Origin: Sulfolobales archaeon
GTDB taxonomy: Archaea; Thermoproteota; Thermoprotei_A; Sulfolobales; NBVN01
DNA length: 64,000 nucleotides
Assembly: GCA_025058345.1 (NCBI GenBank)
Contig: JANXEN010000001.1
Location: 223,358-287,357, forward strand
Direction: 5' to 3'
A program made the position numbers and the translations under genes. Below the pieces are notes generated by a model, which was not told where the DNA came from, did not search any database, and was given only the letters and a program-made list of their open reading frames with translations. Positions 27,314 through 35,502 of the stretch are shown in pieces; the first letter of the stretch is position 1; each line of letters begins with the position of its first letter.

Positions 27314-28162
27314 ATGAAGGTTCTTCAGTATCTGGTAGAGGCGATAGACCTAAGTGTGTATTCGTATATTAAACCAGCAGCGATTCATAGATATTCACTA
27401 CAGGATCAAGATCTACATAAGTATGTGAAGACATTATCAGTTGCATTGAATTACTACCTACAGGCATACAGTCTCGGTGAGTCAATAGCTAAGGGCGGCC
27501 TTGGGGTATCGTCTGCGAATTTAGGTAAGCTTATATCGCAGACAATTGCAGCATCATTCAGTAAGTTATCTGCTAAGACTGTCGTGGAACTACATCTAAT
27601 GCTAATACCTACAGTCATGTCCATTTCTTACGTATTATCTGTTGAACGTACCATGAACTTAAACACTTTCAGGAAGGCATCTGCTTTAATGCTCACGCAT
27701 TCAGATGTTAAGGATGCTTTAGAGGTTTACGCAGTTCTTAAAAAGTTTGATAAGTATGAACGGATTCTAGCGGAGGTAGGAATTAGTGAAGGAATTATAA
27801 GGACAAACTCTATGAACTTACGCACTCTATACCTAGCACTGGGCAAGCGGGTGTCACTGCTTAACACGTTAGTTGATAGGCTGGAAGTGATAATAGGTAT
27901 GTCGAATAGATTCATTAAAACCTATGACGAGACGTACGACTACAACATAGCTACGGTGTCCTCATACATTTATGGGTTAGAGTCGCTGTACGGTATTTCT
28001 CTAAAGCCGGACATCCTTAAAGAGCGTAACTTCATGAATGAATTATATAGACTTGATAAAGAGCTTAGGAGTAAGGGCTATAACTTTAACGATTTAATAC
28101 CTGTTCTAACTGCATCGACGTTATTGTCTCTATTCACGCTTGAGCATTCCGTTAGGAGCTAG
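27314..28162 (+). CDS. CitG-like (triphosphoribosyl-dephospho-CoA synthase family) protein
   Basis: About 282 residues, all-helical. The N-terminal segment SVYSYIKPAAIHRY resembles the conserved KPGNVHR motif of CitG/MdcB-type proteins, though degenerate (AAIHR). The rest (AKGGLGVSSANLGKLI; LNTLVDRLEVIIGMSNRFIKTYDE) is less certain. In this family archaeal members make phosphoribosyl-type cofactors, but the substrate here is unknown. ATG at 27314 preferred over TTG 27311. No citrate or malonate lyase genes nearby. Medium-low certainty. Confidence 0.5.
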   Translation: MKVLQYLVEAIDLSVYSYIKPAAIHRYSLQDQDLHKYVKTLSVALNYYLQAYSLGESIAKGGLGVSSANLGKLISQTIAASFSKLSAKTVVELHLMLIPTVMSISYVLSVERTMNLNTFRKASALMLTHSDVKDALEVYAVLKKFDKYERILAEVGISEGIIRTNSMNLRTLYLALGKRVSLLNTLVDRLEVIIGMSNRFIKTYDETYDYNIATVSSYIYGLESLYGISLKPDILKERNFMNELYRLDKELRSKGYNFNDLIPVLTASTLLSLFTLEHSVRS

Positions 28163-28213
28163 TTTGGCGCCATTAACTGACTCACAAACACGTATAAATT
28201 CACTACGTGGAGT

Positions 28214-28939
28214 TTAATAGTTGATTGATTCCTTAGGCGGTGTAGCGTTAATGACGGTTATCGCTTTTCTAGCGGGTAATGATACGTTATAGATTTTAAC
28301 ACCATCTAGGTCGGCCTCCAAAATCCTGGAGTTATGTGCGTGGGCATGTATAGCTATAGTTGGCTTGACGTCTTTAAGGACATCCTCTATATATCTAGAC
28401 CCCATGAAGGGTAGGACTTTTTCAGGTTCACCCTTTACAGTTGTGAATGTAGGTGCGTAATGCGATACATATATGGTTATATCCGCAACTTTCTTCGAAT
28501 CGCTCAGTAATTTCTTTATCACAGCCGGTCTCTCCCTATATACTCGCTCAAGAATTGGTTTGTTCTTCCTCTGCCAGTAGGTGAGCTTCTCAAGAGCTCC
28601 TCTACTGCCTACTATCCCCACCTTCAAGTCATTGATATATACTATAGATAGAGAATCACTAAGCCACACAACCTCCGGATATTCGTTAATGAACTTCTCC
28701 TCAACTTCATGGTACTCCTCGTTACCGAAGACAGCTATTATCGGTATACCTCTGAATTTAGACTTAATGCTATCCACTATCATCTTAAGTTCCTTAGCAT
28801 TACCCTCATCAACCATATCTCCTGCAAAAATTATGAGGTCAGGTTTTGAGTTAATTAAGGATTTTAGGGATGCTAAGAATAAGTTGAAGTACCTACTACC
28901 ATGTACGTCGCCGACAGCATACATTCTAACTAACGACAT
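28214..28939 (-). CDS. Calcineurin-like metallophosphoesterase
   Basis: About 241 residues. Metal-binding motifs in order: YAVGDVHGS (D and H), IIFAGDMVDEG, AVFGNEEYHE (the GNHE-type motif, with Glu for His), ITIYVSHYAPT and IHAHAHNSRILEA. Substrate unknown. The track start at 28984 adds 15 unlikely residues; ATG at 28939 (MSLVRMYAVGDVHG) is preferred. Convergent with the CitG-like gene, 51 bases between. Confidence 0.85.
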   Translation of the reverse strand: MSLVRMYAVGDVHGSRYFNLFLASLKSLINSKPDLIIFAGDMVDEGNAKELKMIVDSIKSKFRGIPIIAVFGNEEYHEVEEKFINEYPEVVWLSDSLSIVYINDLKVGIVGSRGALEKLTYWQRKNKPILERVYRERPAVIKKLLSDSKKVADITIYVSHYAPTFTTVKGEPEKVLPFMGSRYIEDVLKDVKPTIAIHAHAHNSRILEADLDGVKIYNVSLPARKAITVINATPPKESINY

Positions 28940-29072
28940 CACAATCCTATAATATATCCAGCAATTAAAGTTTAATAGAATCAATGGAAGGTTCAGCTCT
29001 ACATCATTAGTTTATTAAGTGCTATAATTATTTATAAGGTACTCACGCATAGTATGATGGGGTATGAATGCT

Positions 29073-29285
29073 ATGGTTAAGCTGGTTGGTACGAACTCGG
29101 CTGGACATCTCGGTTGGGTAGTTAAATACTGCAGCATATGTAATAGGAAGTTAGTTGTAGGGAATGACGCAATATATTCCTGCCCTAAGTGTAGTTCAGT
29201 GAGTAATCTTCATTACTGCTTAGCTGATTACAAAAGACTTCATGGGAAGTGCCCACACTGCAAAAGCGACTTAGTACCAATCTAG
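29073..29285 (+). CDS. Small zinc-ribbon protein
   Basis: About 70 residues with four Cys pairs: YCSICNRK, SCPKCSS, HYC and KCPHCKS. It looks like a treble-clef/RING-like or zinc-ribbon protein binding two zinc ions. Start is ATG 29064 or 29073 (MVKLVGTNSAGH). A single short gene upstream of another small unknown; a protein- or nucleic-acid-binding adaptor role is only a guess. Confidence 0.65.
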   Translation: MVKLVGTNSAGHLGWVVKYCSICNRKLVVGNDAIYSCPKCSSVSNLHYCLADYKRLHGKCPHCKSDLVPI

Positions 29286-29303
29286 TGTTAAAGGTAAAGG
29301 TCT

Positions 29304-29654
29304 TTGAGATCGTTTAAGGGTGTTAAGGAAGTATTTATAGATGACCAACTTAAACTCAACATAGTTGATTTCGGTAGTGAAGTGTTTGTCAGTGCTGACG
29401 TCGCAAGCATTCCTTGGTGTTATAGCGTTGATCATGAAATCTCCATAGATAACGTGAAGGTTGTTTACTCTCATCTAGAAGTCCCTGACGTAGGGAAAGT
29501 TGAGGTAGTTGGCTCTAACGTCGCTGGAGACGTTAAGGTAATTAACGTCAAGTATAAGGTCAAAGATGTTAATTCATCAATTCATGCATATCATCAAATA
29601 ATTAAGTACATCTCAGGCAGGTGTAACGAAGCCACATATAAAGCACCATCTTAA
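29304..29654 (+). CDS. Unknown strand-rich protein
   Basis: 116 residues starting at TTG 29304, the only candidate start close by. Alternating beta pattern (VEVVGSNVAGDVKVINVKYKV) with no motif recognised and no membrane segment. It follows the zinc-ribbon gene by 18 bases and is likely co-transcribed. Function cannot be read from sequence. Confidence 0.5.
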   Translation: MRSFKGVKEVFIDDQLKLNIVDFGSEVFVSADVASIPWCYSVDHEISIDNVKVVYSHLEVPDVGKVEVVGSNVAGDVKVINVKYKVKDVNSSIHAYHQIIKYISGRCNEATYKAPS

Positions 29655-29867
29655 GACCCACTGCTTACGTATAATAGGAAGTGTTTTACAGGTAATGATT
29701 CTACCCTAAATCTACTAGCAAATAAATTCTTCGCTCTTAATACGTAACAATACGTAAATGATTTTATTCAGCAGTTATGGATTTACTCTCGATGATTCAT
29801 CTCCAGGTCATATCGGTCTCAATGTTTTAAAGGATTTTAAGTATTTAGAGCGTAGTTGGGGTAAATC

Positions 29868-30377
29868 TTGAGTGATGTAGAGTTACATTCATCGGAGTAC
29901 ATAGTATCTGAGCAAACATACCTCGTCGACTCCCTCGCCGACGATTTAGTTAGGGTGGCCTCTGTTATAGGCATTCTTAAAAGCATTGATGAAGGGTATG
30001 AGGAGTTAATACCTCTTCTTAAGACTTTGACGTCAGAGTTAGTGATGGAACTTCACACAACTTCCTATGTGGAAGGCATAGTAGATGAGTTATGCGGAGT
30101 TATTTCTAAACGCCTCTGGGAGATCGATGATGAGTTTAAACTATCAATACTTATAAATGATGTAGTATTCCTGGGTAAAATGATTAAGGAGGGTGTTAAG
30201 GACTCAGAATACGCTTCAGAAGTGCTAAACGAATTTATAGAGACGTTCTCTATAGACCTAACTAAATGTAAGACTCTACAGAGTGTTTTAAGTAGTGGGG
30301 ACCCACATCTCATCCTTCAGACGGTGCTGATAGGGCTTGTGCTATCTGTTGGTGGGCTCAGCTATGATGGTGGTTAG
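29868..30377 (+). CDS. Unknown helical acidic protein
   Basis: 169 residues, strongly acidic and helical (LVDSLADDLVRVASVIGILKSIDEGYEELIPLLKTL). The start is a TTG at 29868. The C-terminal hydrophobic stretch LILQTVLIGLVLSVGGLSY could be a membrane tail or a buried helix. A 213-base gap with an A/T-rich promoter-like stretch (gttttaaaggattttaag) precedes it. Its end overlaps the next gene by 14 bases. No family recognised. Confidence 0.55.
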   Translation: MSDVELHSSEYIVSEQTYLVDSLADDLVRVASVIGILKSIDEGYEELIPLLKTLTSELVMELHTTSYVEGIVDELCGVISKRLWEIDDEFKLSILINDVVFLGKMIKEGVKDSEYASEVLNEFIETFSIDLTKCKTLQSVLSSGDPHLILQTVLIGLVLSVGGLSYDGG

Positions 30378-30693
30378 TTTGTCTAGAGTTGATGTGCTGT
30401 CGGAGAGACTTATAGAGTTTGTCGCTAGGGTTGCATCAAAGATAAGTTACGATCAGCGGAAGTTAGTTGCTATCTCAGGTACCTCTATCCATAAGATAGT
30501 GGTTAACGTTGTTAATAGGGTAGCTGATTGGGTATCGGAGGATAGAGGAGGGCTTCTATGGTGTAGGTTATGTAATAGAGGTTCGTTTACTAAGAGAGGG
30601 CTTTACCTACATTTAGTTAGAGTCCATAATTTCGAGATAAAAAACATAGTTGAGGATGAATTACGTAGGGAACTAAGAACTTCAACTAATTAA
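30364..30693 (+). CDS. C2H2-type zinc finger protein
   Basis: About 109 residues with a single C2H2 finger: CRLCNRGSFTKRGLYLHLVRVH near the C-terminus. A helical N-terminal part precedes it. Single C2H2 fingers of this sort are known in archaeal and viral DNA-binding proteins. The track's start at 30337 is inside the upstream gene; ATG 30364 with GGTGGG nine bases upstream fits better. It overlaps the upstream gene by 14 bases, so the pair is probably translated together. Confidence 0.6.
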   Translation: MMVVSLSRVDVLSERLIEFVARVASKISYDQRKLVAISGTSIHKIVVNVVNRVADWVSEDRGGLLWCRLCNRGSFTKRGLYLHLVRVHNFEIKNIVEDELRRELRTSTN

Positions 30694-30801
30694 ATAATCT
30701 AAAACTTAAAGTAATTATTGGTTTATAAGAGATTATCTCTGAGAATACTTACACTAACCCGCGACTAACAAATGAGGCTTTACTATAATCAGCGGTCATT
30801 T

Positions 30802-30850
30802 AGGGATGGAGGAGCTCACCAACTCACTTTTGGAGTCACTAATCATCCCT
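30802..30850. repeat. Inverted repeat in an otherwise empty 200-base gap
   Basis: Arms agggatg and catccct (7 bases) flank a 35-base loop. No C/D or H/ACA box fits. Could be an RNA hairpin or a terminator downstream of the tRNA-Met gene. The rest of 30694-30891 holds nothing recognised. Confidence 0.35.
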
Positions 30851-30891
30851 TAGATTAATTACATCCTTTAATTATAAACCTATACAGTAAG

Positions 30892-30979
30892 TGCCGCCGC
30901 GGGGATTCGAACCCCGGACCTCCGGATCTCCCAGCGACCGTATGAGTCCGGCGCTCTCACCAGACTAAGCTACGGCGGC
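30892..30979 (-). tRNA. tRNA-Met (CAU), probably elongator, with a 13-base intron
   Basis: Acceptor gccgccg/cggcggc, D arm gcttagtctggtgagagc, anticodon stem-loop ccgga-ctcata|a-tccgg, T arm cgggg-ttcgaat-ccccg, discriminator A. The anticodon is CAT. The 13-base insertion after nucleotide 37 is at the canonical archaeal intron site. It leaves a 75-base tRNA. A TATA-like cttaaat lies about 30 bases upstream on this strand. The paired gene at 7422 lacks an intron. Confidence 0.93.
30928..30940 (-). other. tRNA-Met intron at canonical position 37/38
   Basis: Sequence cggtcgctgggag on the minus strand, 13 bases. Its removal restores a seven-base loop ctcataa, so the boundaries are well determined to within a base. 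Confidence 0.85.
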
Positions 30980-31222
30980 ACCACTTTAGAATAGCTGAAC
31001 AGCAGATTTAAGTTTTATGAGTTTAGTTTTGGGCATATTTTACGATTATACTACTTCATTACTTATTGGGGGGTATGAAGTAATTACTTCAATGCACAGC
31101 CTACATTGTTTGCAGTAATTTAATGTAAAAGCTTAGTGACTGAGTAGGTAGAAATAATCTACTTTCAATTTTTAGCTCTTACTTGAAGATTATTGGGTTA
31201 TTATGCGGAGACTGTAAGGAAG

Positions 31223-31348
31223 GGCGTGACCCCGACTTGGAGGGGCTGCAAGACCTCTCGGATCTCACAGCCTCCTCCAACGTGGCTAGCTTAACTTCCG
31301 GGATCTGACGAGTCCGGGTGTTTCCTAGCCACTATGGTCGGGGCCGCC
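31223..31348 (-). rRNA. rrf: 5S ribosomal RNA
   Basis: Minus-strand sequence ggcggccccgacc...ggtggctaggaaacacccgg...ccggaagttaagc... matches 5S rRNA: conserved cccggaagttaagc near nucleotide 50, and terminal helix between the 5' ggcggccccgac and 3' gtcggggtcacgcc. Length is about 126, normal for 5S. It lies alone, far from 16S and 23S, as usual in crenarchaea. A TATA-like gcttaaaaac about 24 bases upstream supports its 5' end. Ends uncertain by a few bases. Confidence 0.93.
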
Positions 31349-31367
31349 ATTTTTTGATATACTTAAG

Positions 31368-31377
31368 GGTTTTTAAG
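31368..31377 (-). promoter_or_regulatory. TATA box of the 5S rRNA gene
   Basis: Minus-strand gcttaaaaac centred about 24 bases before the predicted 5' end of the 5S rRNA. Confidence 0.5.
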
Positions 31378-31507
31378 CATTAATTACGTCAATGGATGTC
31401 GTGAGACTTTAGGCTACATATTCTGGAGTAGGTGTGACACCTACCTTAAAACTCTAACTTATCGTCTTGTGGTAGCCGGGCGGGGATTCGAACCCCGGTC
31501 ACGGGGG

Positions 31508-31521
31508 ACCTCCCCAGAGGG
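31508..31521 (-). other. tRNA-Gln intron 2, canonical position 37/38
   Basis: Minus-strand ccctctggggaggt, 14 bases, directly after ctctgg. It can form a small hairpin (cctc/gagg). Confidence 0.65.
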
Positions 31522-31527
31522 CCAGAG

Positions 31528-31551
31528 TCGGGGGTTTATATTAACTACCTG
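31528..31551 (-). other. tRNA-Gln intron 1, non-canonical position about 31/32
   Basis: Minus-strand insertion of 24 bases (caggtagttaatataaaccc...) between the 5' anticodon stem and the anticodon loop. The stem half cgggg can pair with ccccg inside the intron, so splicing must refold the arm. Confidence 0.6.
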
Positions 31552-31643
31552 CCCCGCATCCTTGACCGCTAGACGACCCGGCTTCAATAATTCATATTTT
31601 AACTTAATTTATTAAGTTTTAATGTCAATTAGCTCTGGGGCTA

Positions 31644-33134
31644 GTGATGTCATGGGTAGATGACTACGTTAAATCACTTTTTACTCTAAGAGATAGTGAG
31701 GTCTACGTAGTTGCTTCAGGCCTAACCACTTCAGGTCCTGCACATATGGGTACAGTTATGGAGGTCTTAATACCGTATACCATATCTAAAACCATTAGGT
31801 CTTATGGACGTAAGTCGCATTTCGTCTTTATCGCAGACACTATGGATTCCTTAGATAGTATACCTGCTCAACTCACCTCCTTTAAAGAGTTGAAGGACTA
31901 CTTAGGTATGCCTTTGTATAAGGTTTTAGATCCTTACGGATGTCATAATAGTTTCGGATATCATTTCCTTGATGAGGTATTGCTTCTGATGAGTAAGTTA
32001 TCTGTTGAGTGCGATGAGATATTAACCGCGGATGAATTGTATTCTGAAGGTTGGTACGACGATTATGCAAGATTATTTTTCAGTAGATTAGATGACGTTA
32101 GGAGTGTCCTAGAGAACACTTCCTTCAGGAAATTACCTCCTGACTGGAAAGGTATCATTAAGCCTATATGCAGTAGATGCGGTAGGAACGACACTACGTC
32201 AGTAACCTCCTTCAACAATGACATAATAACGTATGTATGCAGTAGCTGCGGCTTTAAGGGGGATATGATTTTAGGAGATCACCGTTGGAAGCTTTTGTGG
32301 AGACTAGATTGGCCGTCAAGGCAGGACTTCCTAGGTGTTGATATAGAGGGGGGCGGTGTAGATCACTTCACTAGAGGGGGTTCCTGGGATACGGCAACAG
32401 AGATACATAGGAAGATCTTCGGTAAGGAACCACCCATCGGCTTCAAGTTTGGCTTCGTCCTCATAGATGGTAAGAAAATGAGTAAGAGTAAGGGGTTAGG
32501 GTCGCTATCCGATATTATGAAGTTCATACACCCATCAATTGTGAAGTACTTCCTACTCAAACATGACTTAGAGGAAAATAGAAACTTACGAATGGATCCT
32601 AGATACGTCCTCACACTTTATGAGGAATATAAGTTAGTGAGCGATGGTAAGTACCAAGATATTAAGCAGCTTAGAGCTTGGGAATTGAGTGGCGGTGTTA
32701 GATGGTCTACATCATTCGGTGAGCTATTGATATACTATCAAATATATAAGGATTGGGATTTAATCTCAAAGTTAATTAAGGATTACAAAACAGTCAACGA
32801 TTTGAAGCAATATGTAGAGGAGTGGGTTAAGAATAACTTACTGCCTGATGAATACGATGTACAGCTTAAACCATCACAGCCGCCAAACTCTGCAGTGGAC
32901 CTAATACTAGAATTCGTTGAATCAATTAACGAGTCGATGAGTGATGTTGACATACATAATAAGGTTTACGAGTTGGCTAGAGGTAGGGGGAGAGACCCAT
33001 CAGAACTTTTCAGCGCCATCTATACACTGCTTTTCAGTAAGCCTAAAGGACCCAGGCTAGGTAAGTTTATTAAAGTGTTAGGCGTTGAGCAATTTAAAGC
33101 CATAGTTAATGAAGTCCTTAAGACCTCGAAATAG
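31644..33134 (+). CDS. lysS: Lysyl-tRNA synthetase, class I
   Basis: 496 residues with class I signatures: GPAHMG (HIGH-type) near residue 31 and KKMSKSKG near residue 281. A zinc-binding insertion CSRCGRN...CSSCGF lies near residues 177-200. The conserved GGSWDTATEIHRKIFG and VDIEGGGVDHF support class I LysRS, the common archaeal enzyme, rather than class II. An upstream GGGGCTAGTG provides a weak ribosome binding site. Ends 6 bases before the next reading frame. Confidence 0.95.
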   Translation: MMSWVDDYVKSLFTLRDSEVYVVASGLTTSGPAHMGTVMEVLIPYTISKTIRSYGRKSHFVFIADTMDSLDSIPAQLTSFKELKDYLGMPLYKVLDPYGCHNSFGYHFLDEVLLLMSKLSVECDEILTADELYSEGWYDDYARLFFSRLDDVRSVLENTSFRKLPPDWKGIIKPICSRCGRNDTTSVTSFNNDIITYVCSSCGFKGDMILGDHRWKLLWRLDWPSRQDFLGVDIEGGGVDHFTRGGSWDTATEIHRKIFGKEPPIGFKFGFVLIDGKKMSKSKGLGSLSDIMKFIHPSIVKYFLLKHDLEENRNLRMDPRYVLTLYEEYKLVSDGKYQDIKQLRAWELSGGVRWSTSFGELLIYYQIYKDWDLISKLIKDYKTVNDLKQYVEEWVKNNLLPDEYDVQLKPSQPPNSAVDLILEFVESINESMSDVDIHNKVYELARGRGRDPSELFSAIYTLLFSKPKGPRLGKFIKVLGVEQFKAIVNEVLKTSK

Positions 33135-33215
33135 GTTTTAGTGACCTACACTTCATATAGGTTTAAAAACGCTAAAACCATCTACACTTGTATCGTATTG
33201 GAGTTGAAATACGTG

Positions 33216-33650
33216 ATGGAAAGCAGTAAGGTAAACGTAATAGATCTAAAACCCGGGATGGAAGACGTGCACGTTGTTGTGCGCGTTCTCAACGTGGGTA
33301 ACCCTAAAGTCATTAGAACTAAGGCAGGAGAGAGGACGATTAGTGAAGCATTGGTAGGAGATGGTACTGGTAAGGTAAAGCTAACATTATGGGGACGGGT
33401 TGCAGGAACTATCACTGAAGGCGACGTCATAGAAGTTGTAGGTGGTTGGACATCGGTTTTCAGGAATGAGGTGCAGTTAAACGTTGGAGGACGCGGTAAG
33501 GTTAATAAGGTTGACGCATCGTTAGCCCCCGAAAGTAGTGAAATACCTGACGCGATGCCTAAAGCACCTGAACAGGGTGGTCAGAGCGGAGGATTTAGAA
33601 GACCACCTCCGAGAGGCGGTGGTAGAGGTAGGTCTAGGGGTTGGAGATGA
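33216..33650 (+). CDS. ssb: Single-stranded DNA-binding protein, crenarchaeal OB-fold type
   Basis: About 144 residues. One OB fold (VNVIDLKPGMEDVHVVVRVLNVG...LTLWGRVAGTITEGDVIEVVGGWTSVF) is followed by an acidic/Pro linker and a Gly/Arg-rich tail (GGFRRPPPRGGGRGRSRGWR), like Sulfolobus SSB. The tail probably contacts partners. The track start at 33141 adds 25 poor residues; ATG 33216 fits the family. The stop overlaps the PqqD-like start as ATGA. Confidence 0.92.
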   Translation: MESSKVNVIDLKPGMEDVHVVVRVLNVGNPKVIRTKAGERTISEALVGDGTGKVKLTLWGRVAGTITEGDVIEVVGGWTSVFRNEVQLNVGGRGKVNKVDASLAPESSEIPDAMPKAPEQGGQSGGFRRPPPRGGGRGRSRGWR

Positions 33651-33964
33651 GTCAAAAAGCTGAAACTTACGAAAGGGTTAAAGAGCTCAAACCACTAAAA
33701 GCTGGGAATGAGCTCGGTTTCGACGGCCAAAACTACTTAGTCGCACTAAGTGAAAACGACGTATATGCTTTAGCTGCAGGAGCTTACTACGTTTGGAGTC
33801 TATGCAGCGGTGAGAAAACCGTAGAGCAATTAGTTAAGGACATAACTGTAGAGCTCTCCACGGCCTCAGAAAGTAAGGAGAAGGTTGAGGAAGAGGAGTT
33901 AAAAGAACCTGTTGCCATGATATTAGAGCAACTCGCCAAAGTAGGCTTAGTCTCCTATAAATAA
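33647..33964 (+). CDS. PqqD-like peptide-binding domain protein
   Basis: 105 residues. The PqqD-like winged fold shows in NELGFDGQNYLVALSENDVYALAAGAYYVWSLCSGEKTVEQLVKDI and EPVAMILEQLAKVGLVSYK. In bacteria such domains bind precursor peptides (RiPP recognition). No PqqE-like radical enzyme or precursor is seen here. The ATG overlaps the SSB stop (ATGA), so translation is coupled to ssb. Function in archaea is unknown. Confidence 0.75.
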   Translation: MSQKAETYERVKELKPLKAGNELGFDGQNYLVALSENDVYALAAGAYYVWSLCSGEKTVEQLVKDITVELSTASESKEKVEEEELKEPVAMILEQLAKVGLVSYK

Positions 33965-34033
33965 CTCTATTAAAACTAATACTGTCGATTTTTAATCACT
34001 CATCCCTTATTAATTGTCATTTAATTCGGAATT

Positions 34034-34504
34034 TTAGCTCTTAAGGCAGTTTTGATCTATGAGAATAACGTCATTCATAGGTACTCCAGCATCCATCAAC
34101 TTCCTAACTAAATGATTAACAACTCCATGTTCACAGATAAACATGTAGAGATGGGTGGAGTCACTCCTAATATCGCTGCATCCAAAACCTTTCACAGCAG
34201 GTTTAAAGCACCTATCCCCCATCAATAATTTAGATAGAAACGACTCATTCAATGTTTTATTAATTACTGCGACTGCACCTATCACTTGTGTTTGTGAGTT
34301 AGTGGTTAAGTAATCGATATGCCAGAACGATTTCTTATTTCTTAAGAAGTGCCTATATATACGTCTATAGATACCTCCTAAGCCTTTTCCAGACCCTACA
34401 TATACGTAGATGCCTTTATTGAGGGTTATGCGGCCTAAACCGCCTACATCGATAACTAAGTCCTGAAGCAGATTAATTACTAAATAGTATACTCCACCAG
34501 TCAT
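34034..34504 (-). CDS. DUF123 / GIY-YIG-like (Uri) endonuclease family protein
   Basis: 156 residues. The N-terminal part (GVYYLVINLLQDLVIDVGG...GIYVYVGSGKG) follows the DUF123 pattern with GIY/YVGSG, related to the GIY-YIG nuclease fold. The conserved WHIDYL and CSDIRS/STHLYMF motifs are present. DNA-repair or RNA-processing nuclease activity is suspected in this family but not established. The ATG at 34504 faces the upstream unrelated genes. Confidence 0.8.
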   Translation of the reverse strand: MTGGVYYLVINLLQDLVIDVGGLGRITLNKGIYVYVGSGKGLGGIYRRIYRHFLRNKKSFWHIDYLTTNSQTQVIGAVAVINKTLNESFLSKLLMGDRCFKPAVKGFGCSDIRSDSTHLYMFICEHGVVNHLVRKLMDAGVPMNDVILIDQNCLKS

Positions 34505-34595
34505 GTAATTTAGCCGACCAACTAATATTAAAACGCCAAGGTTTAATTTATAATGTGTTTCCCCTCAAAGGATTTGATAAAGCTTTTAAGTCATC

Positions 34596-34901
34596 CTAAG
34601 ATGCAGACTCTACAACCTGTTTCTCTATATCTGAATCATTAATTTTTATTAAGGCTTCTTCCTCCTTCTCTAAAGCGTTTAATAATTTATAACCTAACCC
34701 ACTCAGTCTATAAACCCTGTAATTACCTTTAGAATTCACTAGTTCCACTAAGCTGAGGGCTTCTAGAATGTGGAATGTTGCTAGTACCTCATATCTAGGT
34801 AGTCCAGTAGCGGCTACGACGTCGCCAGGAGTTACAACCCTATCCTTCATGCTTGAAAGTATGTGCTTAAGTCTAAGTCTGAATTCACTCAGCCTAACCA
34901 C
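34596..34901 (-). CDS. Winged helix-turn-helix transcriptional regulator
   Basis: 101 residues. The wHTH core is RVVTPGDVVAATGLPRYEVLATFHILEALSLVELV with a wing (NSKGNYRVYRLSGLGYKLL) and an acidic C-terminal tail. No ligand domain. Divergent from the pilus operon with about 105 bases between them, so it may control that operon; this is inference. Confidence 0.75.
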   Translation of the reverse strand: MVRLSEFRLRLKHILSSMKDRVVTPGDVVAATGLPRYEVLATFHILEALSLVELVNSKGNYRVYRLSGLGYKLLNALEKEEEALIKINDSDIEKQVVESAS

Positions 34902-35006
34902 CGTTAATAAAGGTTATCATCACACATACCTAAAAAGGTTACACCTAATCAGCGATGCGGTTACAACACTTTATAAGTTGAGTAAAAGTAATGGGTGAGT
35001 TATTAA
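34902..35006. promoter_or_regulatory. Divergent promoter region, wHTH gene and pilus operon
   Basis: Holds a likely plus-strand TATA box (acactttataagttg, about 35 bases before the pilin start) and a GGTGA ribosome binding site (gggtgagttattaa) before the GTG. The minus side has aaaaaggttac. No clear operator palindrome seen. Confidence 0.5.
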
Positions 35007-35468
35007 GTGGTAAGTAAGTATTATAGGTCCTACATAAAGCGTGGTGTAAGTGATTTAATAATAGTTCTAGCGTTGATATCTGTAGCAATTCCCGTAACTC
35101 TCGCAGTTCAGCATTGGCTAACTTCCCAAGTAGGTAGGACCACCACATACTCAGTCACACCTAAAATCACCGCTAACCTAATATCAGCTAACTATAGAAA
35201 TGGGAGCTTCACCGCCGTCATAGAAGTCATTAATAAAGGGGTCAACGACTTAAGCTTAAGTAACGTAAGTGCTACTGCCTTATTCGCGGATGGTTCTAAT
35301 ACAACAACTACTTTATCTCTAATCTTCGGTGAACAAGTGCTTAAACCTAATGAGGAAGCAACAATGCTCTTAACGATTCCTAACGTTAAATCTAAGGCTA
35401 TCCTGATAGTGATGGAGTTTAAGGATGTGACAGGTAGTAAATTACCGGTAGAGCTAGTTTTGAATTAG
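35007..35468 (+). CDS. Type IV pilin-like protein (class III signal peptide)
   Basis: 153 residues. The N-terminus YIKRGVSDLIIVLALISVAIPVT has the archaeal prepilin pattern: basic KRG just before a hydrophobic helix, with predicted cleavage after G. A beta-rich ectodomain with several N-x-S/T sites (NRNGS-like, SNVSA, SNTTT) follows. It starts at GTG 35007 with GGTGA upstream. First gene of the operon with the secretion ATPase and platform protein. Confidence 0.85.
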   Translation: MVSKYYRSYIKRGVSDLIIVLALISVAIPVTLAVQHWLTSQVGRTTTYSVTPKITANLISANYRNGSFTAVIEVINKGVNDLSLSNVSATALFADGSNTTTTLSLIFGEQVLKPNEEATMLLTIPNVKSKAILIVMEFKDVTGSKLPVELVLN

Positions 35469-35502
35469 TGATTCCTAAACCATAAACTAATTTTTTGAGG
35501 TG

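Larger units (their letters stand above)
31473..31583 (-). tRNA. tRNA-Gln (CUG) with two introns
   Basis: Acceptor agccggg/cccggct with A1-U72 as in archaeal Gln, discriminator A, T arm cgggg-ttcgaat-ccccg, variable tgac. The anticodon stem cggggc and ccccg are split by 24 bases before ctctgg and by 14 more after it. Removing both leaves loop c-tctgg-(c), anticodon CTG, and a 73-base tRNA. One intron is non-canonical (about nucleotide 31/32), the other at canonical 37/38. Exact boundaries shift by a base or two. Confidence 0.85.
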
